64,000 nt of DNA from Methyloceanibacter stevinii (GTDB lineage Bacteria > Pseudomonadota > Alphaproteobacteria > Rhizobiales > Methyloligellaceae). The stretch lies in NCBI RefSeq assembly GCF_001723355.1, contig NZ_LPWE01000001.1, positions 61,044-125,043 of the forward strand. The letters run 5' to 3'. The notes below the pieces were generated by a model that was not told where the DNA came from, did not search any database, and was given only the letters and a program-made list of their open reading frames with translations. A program made the translations under genes and the position numbers. Below are positions 8,215-17,979 of this stretch, piece by piece (positions within the stretch are counted from its first letter, which is position 1; each line of letters starts with the position of its first letter).

Positions 8215-9903
8215 TCAGTTATTTGCAACTTGTGCGGCGGCTAGCTCGCCCGAAAGGGCTCGCGCAATCAGGGAGCGCGTGTTGTCGATCCCGTAGAGCT
8301 GCACGAAGGACCCGAAGCGCGGGCCTTGCGACTGGCCGAGCAGCACTTGGTAGAGCGCCTGGAACCAGTCCCGCAGCGGCTCGAATCCGTGCTCCTTGCC
8401 CACCGCATAGACCTCGTTCTGAATTTCCTCGGCCAGCACATCGTCCGGCAGCGCGATGAGCCGCTGGTCGAGATCCGCAAGCGCTGCGCGCTCCTGATCG
8501 GTCGGCGCGCGGTACTGCTTCGACGGCTTCACGAAGTCATGGAAATAACGGATCGCGTAGCCCACGAGTTCATCCAGCAGAGGCTCGGTCTCAGGGGTCG
8601 CTCTCGGCGCATAGCGCTGGATGAAGCCCCATAGCACCGAGCGGTCCTCGGAGTTCGAAGCAGAGGCGAGATTGAGCAGGAGCGCGAAGCTGATCGGCAG
8701 ATCGGCCTCGGGCGGCGAGCCCTCGTGAATGTGCCAGACGGGATTGGTCAGCTTCGCCGCCTGATCCTCTTTCGGGAAGGCCGCGAGGTGCCCGGCATAT
8801 TCGTCGACGGCGCGCGGGATCACATCGAAGTAGAGCCGCTTCGCCTTTTTCGGGCTCTGATACATGTAGAGGGACAGGCTCTCCGGCGAGGCGTAGGACA
8901 GCCATTCCTCGATGGTCAGACCATTTCCGCGGGACTTTGAAATCTTCTCCCCGTTCTCGTCGAGGAAGAGTTCGTAATTGAAGCCTTCGGGCTGCTGGCG
9001 CCCCAGGATGCGGCAGATACGGCCCGACAGGCGCACCGAGTCGATCAGGTCCTTGCCCGCCATCTCGTAGTCGACGCCGAGCGCGGCCCAGCGCATGGCC
9101 CAGTCTGCCTTCCATTGCAGCTTGCAGTGGCCGCCGGTCACGGAGACCTGCGTCAGCTTCCCCGTATCGGGGTCCTTGTAGAGAATGGAACCGGCGGCCA
9201 GATCCCGGTCGATGATCGGCACCTGCAGCACTTTGCCTGTCGCCGGCGAGATCGGCAGGAACGGGCTGTAGGTGGCGCGCCGTTCGGGCCCCAGCGTCGG
9301 CAGGATCACATCGCGGATTTCCTCGTAGTGCTCGAGCACCCTGAGCAGGGTCGCGTCGAACCGGCCCGACGTGTAGCACTCGGTCGCCGAGAGGAACTCG
9401 TATGAAAAGCCGAACGTATCCAGAAAGTTCCGCAGCCGCGCATTGTTGTGCTGGCCGAAGCTCGGATACTCGTTGAACGGGTCCGGGACCTGGGTCAGCG
9501 GCTTTTCCAGATGCGCGGCGACCATCTCCTTGTTGGGGATGTTGTCCGGCACCTTGCGCAGGCCATCCATGTCGTCGGAAAAGCAGATCAGCCGCGTCGG
9601 GATCTTGTCCTCGGTCAGGACCCGAAAGGCGTGCCGAACCATGGTCGTGCGCGCAACCTCGCCGAACGTGCCGATATGCGGCAACCCCGAGGGCCCGTAG
9701 CCCGTCTCGAAAATGATCGAACCCGTCGGCTGTGGGATCCGCTTCAGCCGGCTCAGGACTTTGCGTGCCTCTTCGAACGGCCAGGCCTTGCTCACATGGG
9801 CATGGGCCAGGAGTTCGGAATTGATCTCAATTGGGGCCGCGTCGCGGCCAGCGCTCGTGGTCTCGGGCATGACTGAAATTAGGTGTGCTGAAGAAGCGGT
9901 CAT
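8215..9903 (-). CDS. lysK: Lysyl-tRNA synthetase, class I
   Basis: A class I synthetase of about 562 residues that charges tRNA-Lys; alphaproteobacteria commonly use this archaeal-type enzyme in place of the class II LysS. The Rossmann signatures are '[10 protein letters not shown]' (HIGH box) and '[10 protein letters not shown]' (KMSKS box), with '[15 protein letters not shown]' and an alpha-helical anticodon-binding C-terminus. I prefer the ATG at 9903 over the TTG at 9912; a further ATG at 9870 is possible because the N-terminal 11-20 residues look unconserved. It is single and monocistronic in appearance. Confidence 0.95.
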   Translation of the reverse strand: MTASSAHLISVMPETTSAGRDAAPIEINSELLAHAHVSKAWPFEEARKVLSRLKRIPQPTGSIIFETGYGPSGLPHIGTFGEVARTTMVRHAFRVLTEDKIPTRLICFSDDMDGLRKVPDNIPNKEMVAAHLEKPLTQVPDPFNEYPSFGQHNNARLRNFLDTFGFSYEFLSATECYTSGRFDATLLRVLEHYEEIRDVILPTLGPERRATYSPFLPISPATGKVLQVPIIDRDLAAGSILYKDPDTGKLTQVSVTGGHCKLQWKADWAMRWAALGVDYEMAGKDLIDSVRLSGRICRILGRQQPEGFNYELFLDENGEKISKSRGNGLTIEEWLSYASPESLSLYMYQSPKKAKRLYFDVIPRAVDEYAGHLAAFPKEDQAAKLTNPVWHIHEGSPPEADLPISFALLLNLASASNSEDRSVLWGFIQRYAPRATPETEPLLDELVGYAIRYFHDFVKPSKQYRAPTDQERAALADLDQRLIALPDDVLAEEIQNEVYAVGKEHGFEPLRDWFQALYQVLLGQSQGPRFGSFVQLYGIDNTRSLIARALSGELAAAQVANN

Positions 9904-10071
9904 CGGCGCCAAAGACGAAAGGCGCCTTCAAGAGGCAACAAATTTCACAGATTCCCCTGCCGCGCCAGTGTTTCGCAAACTTTCTTCTCACACGGGCGCT
10001 TGCCCGGCACGCTTCAATTTCATACCGTCGCGCCCGTTTGGATATCCACGGCCAGAGAGGGTTGAAAGCCG

Positions 10072-10484
10072 ATGACGAAGTCCTTGGACCATCACGAAGC
10101 ACTGATCTACACGATGGTCACGACCTCGGCGGTCGACCGAACCATGTCCGGCGCGGAGCTTGCCCGCATCGGGGAGATCGTTTCGTATTTGCCGATCTTC
10201 GCTGACTACGACGCTGACGGCCTGGTCGATGCCTCTCAAGCTTGCGGCGAACTCCTCGGCAGCGAATCCGGCCTCGATCTTGTTCTCGAACTGATCCGAA
10301 GCAACCTGCCCATGCGCCTGCGCGAGACGGCCTATGCGATCGCGCTGGAAGTGGCCGCGGCGGATCTCGATGTCCGTCCGGAGGAACCCGGTTCCTGGAG
10401 CTTCTGGCGGACGCGCTCGAGATCGACATGCTGACGAAGACGGCGATCGAGCGCGGCATCCGGGCCCGCAACAAAGTCCTGTAA
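10072..10484 (+). CDS. TerB-like (tellurite-resistance family) protein, one frameshift
   Basis: An all-helical TerB/DjlA-like domain: 'HHEALIYTMVTTSAVDRTMS' through 'RLRETAYAIALEVAAADLDV' is typical of the alphaproteobacterial family of about 140 residues. As given, the frame leaves the family after 'RPEE' near 10387. Restoring one base gives 'LRFLELLADALEID' and the expected end 'IERGIRARNKVL' at 10484. TerB proteins are putative metal-binding cytosolic proteins, but the role of this short subgroup is not known. I treat the shift as a read error. Confidence 0.75.
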
Positions 10485-10506
10485 GACACCCGCGATTTCT
10501 CCGAGG

Positions 10507-11838
10507 TTAGCGGGCGAGCTTGCCCGCGCCCGAGTAGAGCGCGCCACCGATGACGCACGGCACGGCGATCTGCGCCTGGCCCAGAGCGGTCGCGGCCATG
10601 CAGCCCGTCGCGATGGCGATCGACCCCGCGGTCCATCCCTTCGACATGCCCGCATCGGCTGTCAGTTGCTGGCGCTCCGCGTCCTCGATCGCTCCGTACT
10701 GCTCTTTCCTGATCTTCTCGGCCTCGAACAAGGACGCCGCCTCGATGACGTCTTTCAGAGGGCCGGCGATCTCTTCGGGCTGATTGACGATCTCGGCGCG
10801 GTAGAGGTCGATCAAGTCGCGGTCGCGCTCCGCATAAGAGGCAAGAGTCCACTTCGCGGTTCCGCCCGTCGTGACCTTCTCGACATTGTTGGCGTCCTTG
10901 CCCCAGCCCGAGGCTAGTTTTTCGAGGAAGCCAGACTTCTGGGCGCCCTTCGACCATTGCAGCGCCTGCATGATGCGCATGACCGGCTCGTACTGCCCCG
11001 AGGCGACGTAGTAGCCCCAAAGAGCGTACACTGCCGTCGGTCCGCCCGTGTCGAGTTCCATCGCCTGCAGCGTGGGGCGCCGTTCGTTCAGCAGATCATC
11101 GATCAACGGCTTGCGCAGCGGCATGCGGTCCGCGTTCTTCACCAGAAGATCCTGCCAGTCTGGCCGCCCCGAGTAGGCGATCGCGCGGATGATGACCTCC
11201 TGCTCCTTCGGCGGCATGGGGAACATCTGAGGGATCAGACCGGGCCCGTCGTTGGGATTGGTGCCGAGCACGCCGGCAATGAACCCGATGCAGAACCAGC
11301 GCTGCTCCTCGTCCGTGAAGAGGCGATGGTCGCGCATGGCGTGGACGGCGGCGGGGACCTTCCAATATTCCGGCTTGTCCCGGTAGTTCGAGACCCAATC
11401 GAGCAGGCGCTCGCCGGAGGCGAATTCCGGCGGGCCCGCCGAAGGGGTCGACGCCGCGTCGTAGCCTGGCGTCGCCGGACCCTGCAGCTGAAGCGACGGC
11501 CGGGCGGAGAACGTGTCGGGCGCGCCCTGGTAGGGGATGTCGGCATCGGCGCCGCGTGCCGTTACTTCAGGCGCCGCTGGTTTGGCCGTGCTTGGCTCGG
11601 TTGGGGTCGGCTCGGTTGCGTTGGGCTGCGGCGTGCTTGTGGGTTGCGCGGCCGGAGTGTGCACCGTTGGGCGCTGCGGTTGCGGCGGGGAAAGGCGCGA
11701 CGGTTGAGACGCCGGTGTCTTGGAAAACGCGCTGCTGTTCGACGCGGGCACGGCTGCATCGGCCGCATGCCCAGCATTGGACTGGGCAAGGCCGAACAGG
11801 CTCAAGGCGCCAAGCGCGATGACACAAGCGGTACGCAT
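10507..11838 (-). CDS. Large exported protein of unknown function
   Basis: 443 residues from the ATG at 11838, with a good ribosome site (GGGGAGGAAG) and a signal peptide 'MRTACVIALGALSLFGLAQS'. A low-complexity Pro/Thr/Ala linker follows to about residue 120, then a mostly helical conserved-looking region ('EFASGERLLDWVSNYRDKPE', 'WFCIGFIAGVLGTNPNDGPG'). It ends with a glycine/alanine-rich hydrophobic stretch ('AIATGCMAATALGQAQIAV') that could be a membrane segment. I do not recognise a named domain. Residues 200-330 resemble helical-repeat (TPR-like) packing, but that is only an impression. It is probably periplasmic or envelope-associated. Confidence 0.65.
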   Translation of the reverse strand: MRTACVIALGALSLFGLAQSNAGHAADAAVPASNSSAFSKTPASQPSRLSPPQPQRPTVHTPAAQPTSTPQPNATEPTPTEPSTAKPAAPEVTARGADADIPYQGAPDTFSARPSLQLQGPATPGYDAASTPSAGPPEFASGERLLDWVSNYRDKPEYWKVPAAVHAMRDHRLFTDEEQRWFCIGFIAGVLGTNPNDGPGLIPQMFPMPPKEQEVIIRAIAYSGRPDWQDLLVKNADRMPLRKPLIDDLLNERRPTLQAMELDTGGPTAVYALWGYYVASGQYEPVMRIMQALQWSKGAQKSGFLEKLASGWGKDANNVEKVTTGGTAKWTLASYAERDRDLIDLYRAEIVNQPEEIAGPLKDVIEAASLFEAEKIRKEQYGAIEDAERQQLTADAGMSKGWTAGSIAIATGCMAATALGQAQIAVPCVIGGALYSGAGKLAR

Positions 11839-12191
11839 TTCATCAGCTTCCTCCCCCACGCCCCAGAGTGCTGACGAACCGAACTCTATGGTTAACGCCC
11901 CCAACGGCGTTCCCCGATCCGGAAAGTGTGTATTTTCAAGCGGTTCGTGGCGATTTGAAGGCCCGCGCGTTAACCATAACAAAAGGTTACCGCTCTTCCG
12001 GGCCTGAAGTCCGGCCGCCCTCACCGCTGGCTCAGCAGAAGGACGGCCGGGGCCTCGCACTTCACGCCGCTAGGGAGCAATCTCGTTCGCGCGAGGACAT
12101 CCCAAAAGCCTGCGCGTGATCAGGCTCTTTAGATGATCCTGTTGCGACCAGCATGCGTCTTCTCGTAGAATTAATCCAATTGATAGGATCG
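11839..12191. promoter_or_regulatory. Divergent promoter region with an 11-bp inverted repeat
   Basis: This 353-bp gap lies between the large exported protein gene (leftward) and the LysR gene (rightward). It contains a perfect inverted repeat, ATGGTTAACGC at 11888-11898 and GCGTTAACCAT at 11967-11977, about 69 bases apart, with a further GGTTAC nearby. The arms are far enough apart to be paired operator sites rather than a hairpin. The rest shows no gene. Confidence 0.4.
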
Positions 12192-13127
12192 ATGATGGAT
12201 ATCGATCACACTAATCTTAGCCGATTGGACCTCAATCTTCTCGTCGCATTCGACGCGCTCCTGTCCGAACGGAGCGTGACGCGGGCGGCGAGCCGGATCG
12301 GTCTCGGGCAATCGGCCATGAGTCACAATCTCGCCCGGCTCCGCCGCCTCTTCGACGATGAACTCCTGACCCGCAGCTCGGACGGCATGCGGCCGACCCC
12401 GCGGGCGCTGGCGCTCGCCGAGCCGGTCCGCAATGCACTTCGGACGGTCCAGTCGGCCGTCTTGGAGAGCGGCACGTTCAATCCGGCCACGGCCGAGCGC
12501 GTGTTCCGGATCGGTATCGCGGACTCGATCGAAGTCGCGATCATGCCGGCCGTCATCGAGCGGATCCTGTCGCTCGCCCCGGGCGTTTCCATACGACTGC
12601 GGCCCGCGAACCGCATCGACGTCGTCGAAGAGCTCGACACCGGCCAGCTGGACCTCGGCATCGGGGTGTTCGAACAGGGGCATGTCCATCACTTTCGCCG
12701 GCAGCTCTACACCGACAACTTTCTGTGCCTGTTCAGCCCGGAGCAGCTCGGCGTGTCGGCACCGTTGTCGCTGGAGGACTACTTACGCTTTCCGCACATC
12801 CTGACCAGTCTTGCGGACGATACGCGCGGTGTCGTCGATGAGGCGCTCGCCAAGCAGAAGCTCCGGCGTCGAGTCGTCATGACGACGCCCGGCTTCCTCG
12901 CGGTTCCGTTCGTGGTGCGCCGCGCGCCGGTCTTGATCACCATGCCATCACGGCTCGCGCACTACTTCGCCGACGCCTTTTCACTTGCGACGAGCCCTGT
13001 CCCAATCGACCTGCCGCGTTTCACGATATCGCTGCTCTGGCACGGCAGTTTCAATCGGGACTTGAGCCATACCTGGCTGCGGCAGACCATCGCCTCGCTG
13101 GTTTCGGAAGACAGTCTCGAACTTTGA
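12192..13127 (+). CDS. LysR-family transcriptional regulator
   Basis: About 311 residues from one of the two adjacent ATGs at 12192/12195. The N-terminal winged helix is the NodD/LeuO-like type ('LDLNLLVAFDALLSERSVTR', 'AASRIGLGQSAMSHNLARLR'), followed by a substrate-binding-protein-like effector domain. The start is placed there because LysR homologues begin just ahead of 'LSRLDLNLLVAFD'. The effector and targets are unknown; the adjacent divergent gene encodes an exported protein that could be regulated by it. Confidence 0.9.
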   Translation: MMDIDHTNLSRLDLNLLVAFDALLSERSVTRAASRIGLGQSAMSHNLARLRRLFDDELLTRSSDGMRPTPRALALAEPVRNALRTVQSAVLESGTFNPATAERVFRIGIADSIEVAIMPAVIERILSLAPGVSIRLRPANRIDVVEELDTGQLDLGIGVFEQGHVHHFRRQLYTDNFLCLFSPEQLGVSAPLSLEDYLRFPHILTSLADDTRGVVDEALAKQKLRRRVVMTTPGFLAVPFVVRRAPVLITMPSRLAHYFADAFSLATSPVPIDLPRFTISLLWHGSFNRDLSHTWLRQTIASLVSEDSLEL

Positions 13128-13304
13128 CGGCACACGTCGCCGCAACTCCCCAAGCCGCAACAAGCGCGTTATATTCTCGCCGCATGATCCAGCCGCGCGC
13201 CACCAACGGACATGCTATGGACAAGCGGACCAACGGCGCGCGGACCATGAACACGTGGACCGGCGCACCGATCTGAACTCGATCCTATGCCGAAGGGGGC
13301 AACA
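13128..13304. other. Intergenic gap upstream of the HdeD-like gene
   Basis: 177 bp. The stretch 13200-13265 holds loose repeats of GCGGACC/GTGGACC. I see no gene. A ribosome site (AAGGGGG) precedes the ATG at 13305. Confidence 0.35.
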
Positions 13305-13929
13305 ATGGCGGAAACGAAAGACGCAAAAGAACTCACGGAACACCAAGAGGCTCTCAGCGAAGTTCTGGCCGATCAATGGTGGGTCGTGCTGTTGCGCGGC
13401 GTGATCGCCATCATATTCGGCCTGATCTGTTTCTTCTTCACACCGGCCGCGATTCTCGCCGCCGTCCTGTTCTTCTCGGCCTACATGCTCGTCGACGGCG
13501 TTCTCGCCATCATCTCGGGCGTCAAGGCGCGCGCAACGGCAAGCGCTGGGGGCTGTTGATCCTCGAAGGCATTGTCGACATCGCCGCCGGTGTCATCGCC
13601 TTCACGTGGCCGGGCATGGCTGCCGTCGTTTTCGTGCTCATCGTCGGAATCTGGGCCGTCATTTCCGGCGCGCTACTCGTCTACGCGGCCTTCAGCTCAA
13701 ACTGGACCATGGCCGCTGGTGGCTTGCGCTGGCAGGCATCTCGTCCGTCATTTTCGGCATTCTGCTGTTCGTCGCTCCGGTCCTCGGCGCGGTGGTGCTG
13801 ACGTGGTGGATCGCCTACGCCGTCGCCTTCGGCATCCTGCTGCTGATCCTCGGCTTCAAGCTCAAGGGCAAGAAGGACGAGGGCGCCGGCAAGGCCCCGC
13901 CGGCAGCGGACGCCACCACCAAGGCCTAG
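13305..13929 (+). CDS. HdeD-family membrane protein, two frameshifts
   Basis: Begins 'MAETKDAKELTEHQEALSEV', then the paired hydrophobic helices of the HdeD/DUF308 family ('WWVVLLRGVIAIIFGLICFF', 'AAILAAVLFFSAYMLVDGV'). The frame is lost near 13532. One restored base recovers 'GKRWGLLILEGIVDIAAGVI'. It is lost again near 13706, and a second restored base gives 'RWWLALAGISSVIFGILLF' and the hydrophilic tail ending at TAG 13927-13929. The intact protein would be about 207 residues with six helices. HdeD-like proteins are linked to acid stress in enterics; here the role is unknown. Both shifts look like read errors. Confidence 0.75.
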
Positions 13930-13961
13930 CCGGTCCTTACCTGCTTGGCATCGAAGCTCAT

Positions 13962-13992
13962 GGGGCGGCGCATCGCGCGTCGCCCCTTTTTT
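13962..13992 (+). terminator. Intrinsic terminator after the HdeD-like gene
   Basis: GGGGCG (13962-13967) pairs with CGCCCC (13981-13986) around a short G+C-rich inner stem and is followed by six T residues. It lies about 30 bases after the stop. Confidence 0.75.
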
Positions 13993-14075
13993 ATGCGCGT
14001 TTCTCGTTGCCGCCTCGCGGCGTTTTGATCTCGGCCCCATTGGTTTGGCCGGCGAAGCGCGGCACACTCCCGGCC

Positions 14076-14959
14076 ATGCAAGAGGCGTTTGACTTCAACG
14101 ATACGCTGGTGCGGTTCGGTGTTTTCGCCGGGCTCTTCATCCTGTTCGCCGCGATCGAATTCTTTTTGCCCCGCCGCCAACTCGTCGCGTCGAAGGGGCG
14201 GCGGTGGTTCACCAATCTCGGCATCAGCGTCACCGCCGGTCTGTTGTTGCGGTTGATGGCGGCGCTCGCCGTCCCGCTGACGGCGATTGCGGCCGCGCTC
14301 TATGCGCAACAAAAAGGGCTTGGGCTTCTCAATGCCGTGGACTGGCCCGACTGGCTCAAGATCGTCATCGCACTCTTGGTGCTGGATCTCGCTATCTGGG
14401 CCCAGCACCTTGCCTCCCACAGATCCCCGTCCTGTGGCGGCTCCATCAGGTCCATCACGCCGACCGCGACATCGACGTGACGACGGCGATCCGCTTCCAC
14501 CCCATCGAGATCGGGCTGTCGATGCTGTGGAAGATGGTCGTGGTGATCGGGCTCGGCGCCTCACCACTGGCGGTCTTTCTGTTCGAGGTCATTCTGAACG
14601 GCTGCGCGATGTTCAACCACGCCAACATGGACCTGCCACGGCCGCTCGACCGGCTCCTACGTCTCGTGATCGTCACGCCGGACATGCATCGGGTGCATCA
14701 CTCGGTGCACAGGTCCGAGCACGATTCCAATTACGGGTTCAACTTGTCGATCTGGGACCGGCTGTTCCGTACCTATATCGCGCAACCGAAGGACGGCCAT
14801 GTGGGCATGCGCATCGGGCTCACCCCGTACCAGACGCCCTCTCCCACACGGCTCGGCTGGAGCTTGTGGCTTCCTTTTCTAGGCTACCCGGCCGAGGAGA
14901 ACAGCGCCCCGAAAGGCCCGGCCGACGACACCGCCGGGGCTTCCGATACAAGCCGCTAG
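14076..14959 (+). CDS. Sterol desaturase-family (fatty acid hydroxylase) protein, one frameshift
   Basis: Begins 'MQEAFDFNDTLVRFGVFAGL' with several hydrophobic helices. The frame breaks near 14421; restoring one base turns the text into 'LASHKIPVLWRLHQVHHADR', the diagnostic histidine cluster. Further His motifs are 'FNHAN' and 'MHRVHHSVHRSEHDSNYG', so the di-iron site is complete once the frame is repaired. The ending is 'DTSR' at 14959. Family members are integral membrane oxygenases acting on lipids, carotenoids or sterol-like substrates; which substrate applies here cannot be read from sequence. The intact length is about 294 residues. Confidence 0.85.
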
Positions 14960-14968
14960 AACGAGTGG

Positions 14969-15838
14969 TTAGAAGAAGTTCATCGGGAAGTAGCGCAGGA
15001 ACAGCTCTTCGTAAGTGCCGCGTGCATGAACCTGCTCAAGCGCATAGTTCAGCGCCTGAACAAGCGTGCGGTTGCCTTTCTTAACGGCGATGCCGACGCC
15101 CTCACCGAAGAAGCGCGAGTCCAGATACGGCCCGCCGCGAAACTCGCAACAGTTCTCGCTCTCGACACCGTTGAACCAAAAGGCGAGCGTGATCCCGTCG
15201 GCGAACACGAGATCGATGGCTCCCTCCTTGAGCGCTTTCTGGGCCGCTTCACTCGACTCGAACGCGGCAACCGCCGCGCCTGGGAAGAAGGTCTTCAGAT
15301 AGGCCTCGTGTCCGCTGTCCTTGGCCACGCCGATCTTGAGGCCCTCGATGGTCTCGGGACCGATGTCGGTGATCTCGCTGTCCTTCCGCGCCGCGAACCG
15401 CGCGGGCGTCGCGTAGTAGCGCAAGGTGAAGTCGGCCGATTTCAGAGCCTCCGCCGTGATGCGGATCGAAGCGATCGCCGCATCCGCTTCGCCGGTCTCG
15501 ATCGCCGGCATCAGGCTGCTCCAGTTCGTCGCGGTGATCTCACACTCGACCGCAAGGACGTTGCAGATCGCCTGCGCAAGATCGATGTTGAAGCCGGTCA
15601 ATGCGCCGACCTCGTCGTAATAGTGAAACGGCGGGTAGTCGGAATCGGTGATGAAGCGGATCTTCTTCAGCCCCGCCAAATCGGGCTTCGGCCGATAGGC
15701 ATCGCCCTGCCAGGCGTCCGGCACGATCGGTTTGGTCTCGGTCTCCGGGGACTGCGCGTGGGCGGTGAACGCCACAGCGCCCACCGTCGCGAGAGCCACT
15801 AGGACGGCGCCGATCGGCCCCGCAAGAAATCGCATCAT
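14969..15838 (-). CDS. Periplasmic amino-acid-binding protein (SBP family 3)
   Basis: 289 residues with a signal peptide ('MMRFLAGPIGAVLVALATVG...AHAQ') and a two-lobed binding domain: 'IRFITDSDYPPFHYYDEVGA', 'GFNIDLAQAICNVL', 'MPAIETGEADAAIASIRIT', 'YATPARFAAR' and 'GVGIAVKKGN'. It would capture a polar amino acid or related small molecule for an ABC importer. No permease or ATPase lies beside it, so it is an orphan that must share a transporter or act as a sensor. The start could be either of two adjacent ATGs. It is convergent with the desaturase gene nine bases away. Confidence 0.88.
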   Translation of the reverse strand: MMRFLAGPIGAVLVALATVGAVAFTAHAQSPETETKPIVPDAWQGDAYRPKPDLAGLKKIRFITDSDYPPFHYYDEVGALTGFNIDLAQAICNVLAVECEITATNWSSLMPAIETGEADAAIASIRITAEALKSADFTLRYYATPARFAARKDSEITDIGPETIEGLKIGVAKDSGHEAYLKTFFPGAAVAAFESSEAAQKALKEGAIDLVFADGITLAFWFNGVESENCCEFRGGPYLDSRFFGEGVGIAVKKGNRTLVQALNYALEQVHARGTYEELFLRYFPMNFF

Positions 15839-15976
15839 TGAAGATCACCACGCGTCTTTCGTCGCCTCCGTCTTAGCGCGCCTTGATGGCCATCGCCAGA
15901 GCGGCGGATGCCTTCGGCTGCAGAACGCTAAAGTACAATCTATAAGTGTAAATTAGCTCAATACGTTGCCGTACCT

Positions 15977-16007
15977 GTATTCAATCGTTGCCTCACAACG
16001 AAAATAC
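15977..16007. promoter_or_regulatory. Dyad in the leader of the glycosyltransferase gene
   Basis: GTATT (15977-15981) and CGTTG (15986-15990) are mirrored by CAACG (15996-16000) and AATAC (16003-16007), giving a 31-bp interrupted inverted repeat about 40 bases before the GTG start. AATACG recurs just outside at 15960-15965. It could be an operator or an RNA hairpin in the 5' leader. Confidence 0.4.
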
Positions 16008-16045
16008 GGAAAAATACCAACGGGTGCGTTGTTGGGGGAATACCC

Positions 16046-17941
16046 GTGTCGCTTGTCTACGAGACTCCGGCGGTCGATCCGCTGGAGGCGTCCGCTCCGG
16101 CCGGTGCGCCGTTGTCGGCGTTGGTCGAATACAGCTTCCTGGCTGAGGCGCAGCTTGACCCCGCGGCCCTCGCCCATGCCTGCCGCGTCTCTGAGCAGTG
16201 GGGCGTTCCGCCCCACGAGGTGCTGATCGCCTCCGGCCACATCACAGAAGAGGCCTATATGGCCGCGCTCGCATCCTCGGCCGGCGTCGCTTTCTTGCCC
16301 CGCCTTCCCGAAGGTGGTGCCGCTGCGCCGGGCAAGGCGAACCAGCGTCAATGTTTGACCACCGGCGTTCTGCAGGAAACAGGTCCGGCGGGGCGCCTAC
16401 TCCTCGGATTTTCGTGCTTGCGCCCTTTCGCCATGCGGGCGCTCCTTGCCCGTCTCGCTCCGCGTCCCGTCGCACTCGTGCCCCCGCGCGAACTCCGCCG
16501 CGCGCTTGCAGAGTGCTTCGGTTCGAGCCTGGCGCAGGGCGCTATCTCTGCTTTGAAATCGCGTCGGCCAAACTTGAGCGCGTACCGTCCTGCCAGCACT
16601 TGGCAAGCGCGGACACTCGTCCTGGGCTGCCTTGCCCTTGTGGCAGCGGGTCTGACCGCGCCGCTCGCGACGGCCTATGCCGTATCGATCGGGCTCGCGT
16701 TCGTCTTCGTGCCCGTGATCGTGTTCCGGTTGCTCGCCGCTTTCGCGCTCACCCGCCGCGGCCCTCATGAGGCTCCCGAAGATGCCGCGCGGGTCGCTGA
16801 CCGGGAACTGCCGACCTACACGATCCTCGCGCCGCTCTATCGCGAGGCGCACATGTTGCGGCCGCTCCTGCACGCGCTGTCCCAGCTGGATTGGCCCGCG
16901 GCAAAGCTCGACATCAAGCTGATCCTCGAAGCTGCGGACACCAACACGGTCGCGGCCGCACATGGGCTGCACTTGCCCGCCAATGTCGAGCTCTTGGTCG
17001 TGCCCGATACCGGCCCGCGCACCAAACCGAAGGCGCTGAATTTCGCGCTGCCCATGGCGCGCGGCGACTATCTCGTCGTCTACGATGCGGAGGACCGGCC
17101 GGAACCCGACCAGCCTCGGCGCGCCTATCAGGCCTTCTGCGCGGGCCCGCCCAACCTCGCGACGGTGCAGGCGCGCCTCAACATCTACAATCCGGAGACA
17201 AACTGGCTGACGCGCCAGTTCACGATCGAGTACTCGGCGCTGTTCGACGGGCTCTTGCCCCTTCTCGACGCGATGCACCTGCCCATACCGCTGGGCGGGA
17301 CATCCAACCACTTCCGCGTCGAGGCCCTCAAATGGCTCCAGGCTTGGGACCCATACAATGTGACGGAAGACGCCGATCTCGGCGCGCGCTTGTCCCGGCT
17401 CGGGTACCGCTGCACCGTGATCGGGTCCACGACGTACGAGGAGGCGCCCGTGCGGCTCGGCGGCTGGATCCGCCAGCGCACCCGCTGGCTCAAGGGCTTC
17501 ATTCAGACCTGGCTCGTGCATATGCGCGCGCCGCGCACGCTCCTCCGCGAGCTAGGACCGCGCGGCTTTTTAGCCTTCCAGATCATGATCGGCGGCACCA
17601 TCCTGTCGGCACTCGTGCATCCCTGGTTCTACGGTCTTCTGGCGTTGGAGCTCGCTGGGGGCGGATTGCTCGCCCTGCCGCAGACAGTGCTCGGCTTTCC
17701 GTTCTGGACGGTTTCTCTTTTCAGTCTAGTTGCCGGCTATGCGACGGCCATGGGCCTTGGCGCGCTGGCCCTGCGACACCGTGGCCTCGATCGGCTCCTG
17801 TGGCAGGTGCCGCTGATGCCGCTCTACTGGCTCCTGATCTCCGTCGCGGCCTATCGGGCCGTGTGGCAGTTCATCGTCGCCCCATTCAAATGGGAGAAGA
17901 CCGAGCACGGCAGCCAAGCGCAAACGCGGCCCCCGCGTTGA
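16046..17941 (+). CDS. GT2 processive glycosyltransferase with MshEN-like N-terminal domain
   Basis: 631 residues starting with GTG after a GGGGGAA ribosome site. Residues about 25-85 ('GHITEEAYMAALASSAGVAF') resemble the MshEN/T2SSE_N fold that in several proteins binds c-di-GMP. Two helices follow near 190-230, then a GT2 catalytic domain with 'YTILAPLYREAHML', a DxD-type 'YDAED', the TED motif 'NVTEDADLGARL' and the QxxRW motif 'RQRTRWLKG', as in cellulose-synthase-like enzymes, and about four C-terminal helices. It probably polymerises or exports a surface polysaccharide at the inner membrane. No partner polysaccharide genes are adjacent. The product and donor sugar are unknown. Confidence 0.85.
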   Translation: MSLVYETPAVDPLEASAPAGAPLSALVEYSFLAEAQLDPAALAHACRVSEQWGVPPHEVLIASGHITEEAYMAALASSAGVAFLPRLPEGGAAAPGKANQRQCLTTGVLQETGPAGRLLLGFSCLRPFAMRALLARLAPRPVALVPPRELRRALAECFGSSLAQGAISALKSRRPNLSAYRPASTWQARTLVLGCLALVAAGLTAPLATAYAVSIGLAFVFVPVIVFRLLAAFALTRRGPHEAPEDAARVADRELPTYTILAPLYREAHMLRPLLHALSQLDWPAAKLDIKLILEAADTNTVAAAHGLHLPANVELLVVPDTGPRTKPKALNFALPMARGDYLVVYDAEDRPEPDQPRRAYQAFCAGPPNLATVQARLNIYNPETNWLTRQFTIEYSALFDGLLPLLDAMHLPIPLGGTSNHFRVEALKWLQAWDPYNVTEDADLGARLSRLGYRCTVIGSTTYEEAPVRLGGWIRQRTRWLKGFIQTWLVHMRAPRTLLRELGPRGFLAFQIMIGGTILSALVHPWFYGLLALELAGGGLLALPQTVLGFPFWTVSLFSLVAGYATAMGLGALALRHRGLDRLLWQVPLMPLYWLLISVAAYRAVWQFIVAPFKWEKTEHGSQAQTRPPR

Positions 17942-17979
17942 GGCGAAACGTGCGTGACGGAAAACGGAAGTGAGGAGAT

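Noticed and set aside
12153..12191. Earlier start for the LysR gene
   Set aside because: The extra 13 residues are not LysR-like and the two ATGs at 12192/12195 fit the family start.
13200..13265. Tandem repeat of GCGGACC-like units
   Set aside because: Units are irregular and few; likely chance in G+C-rich intergenic DNA.
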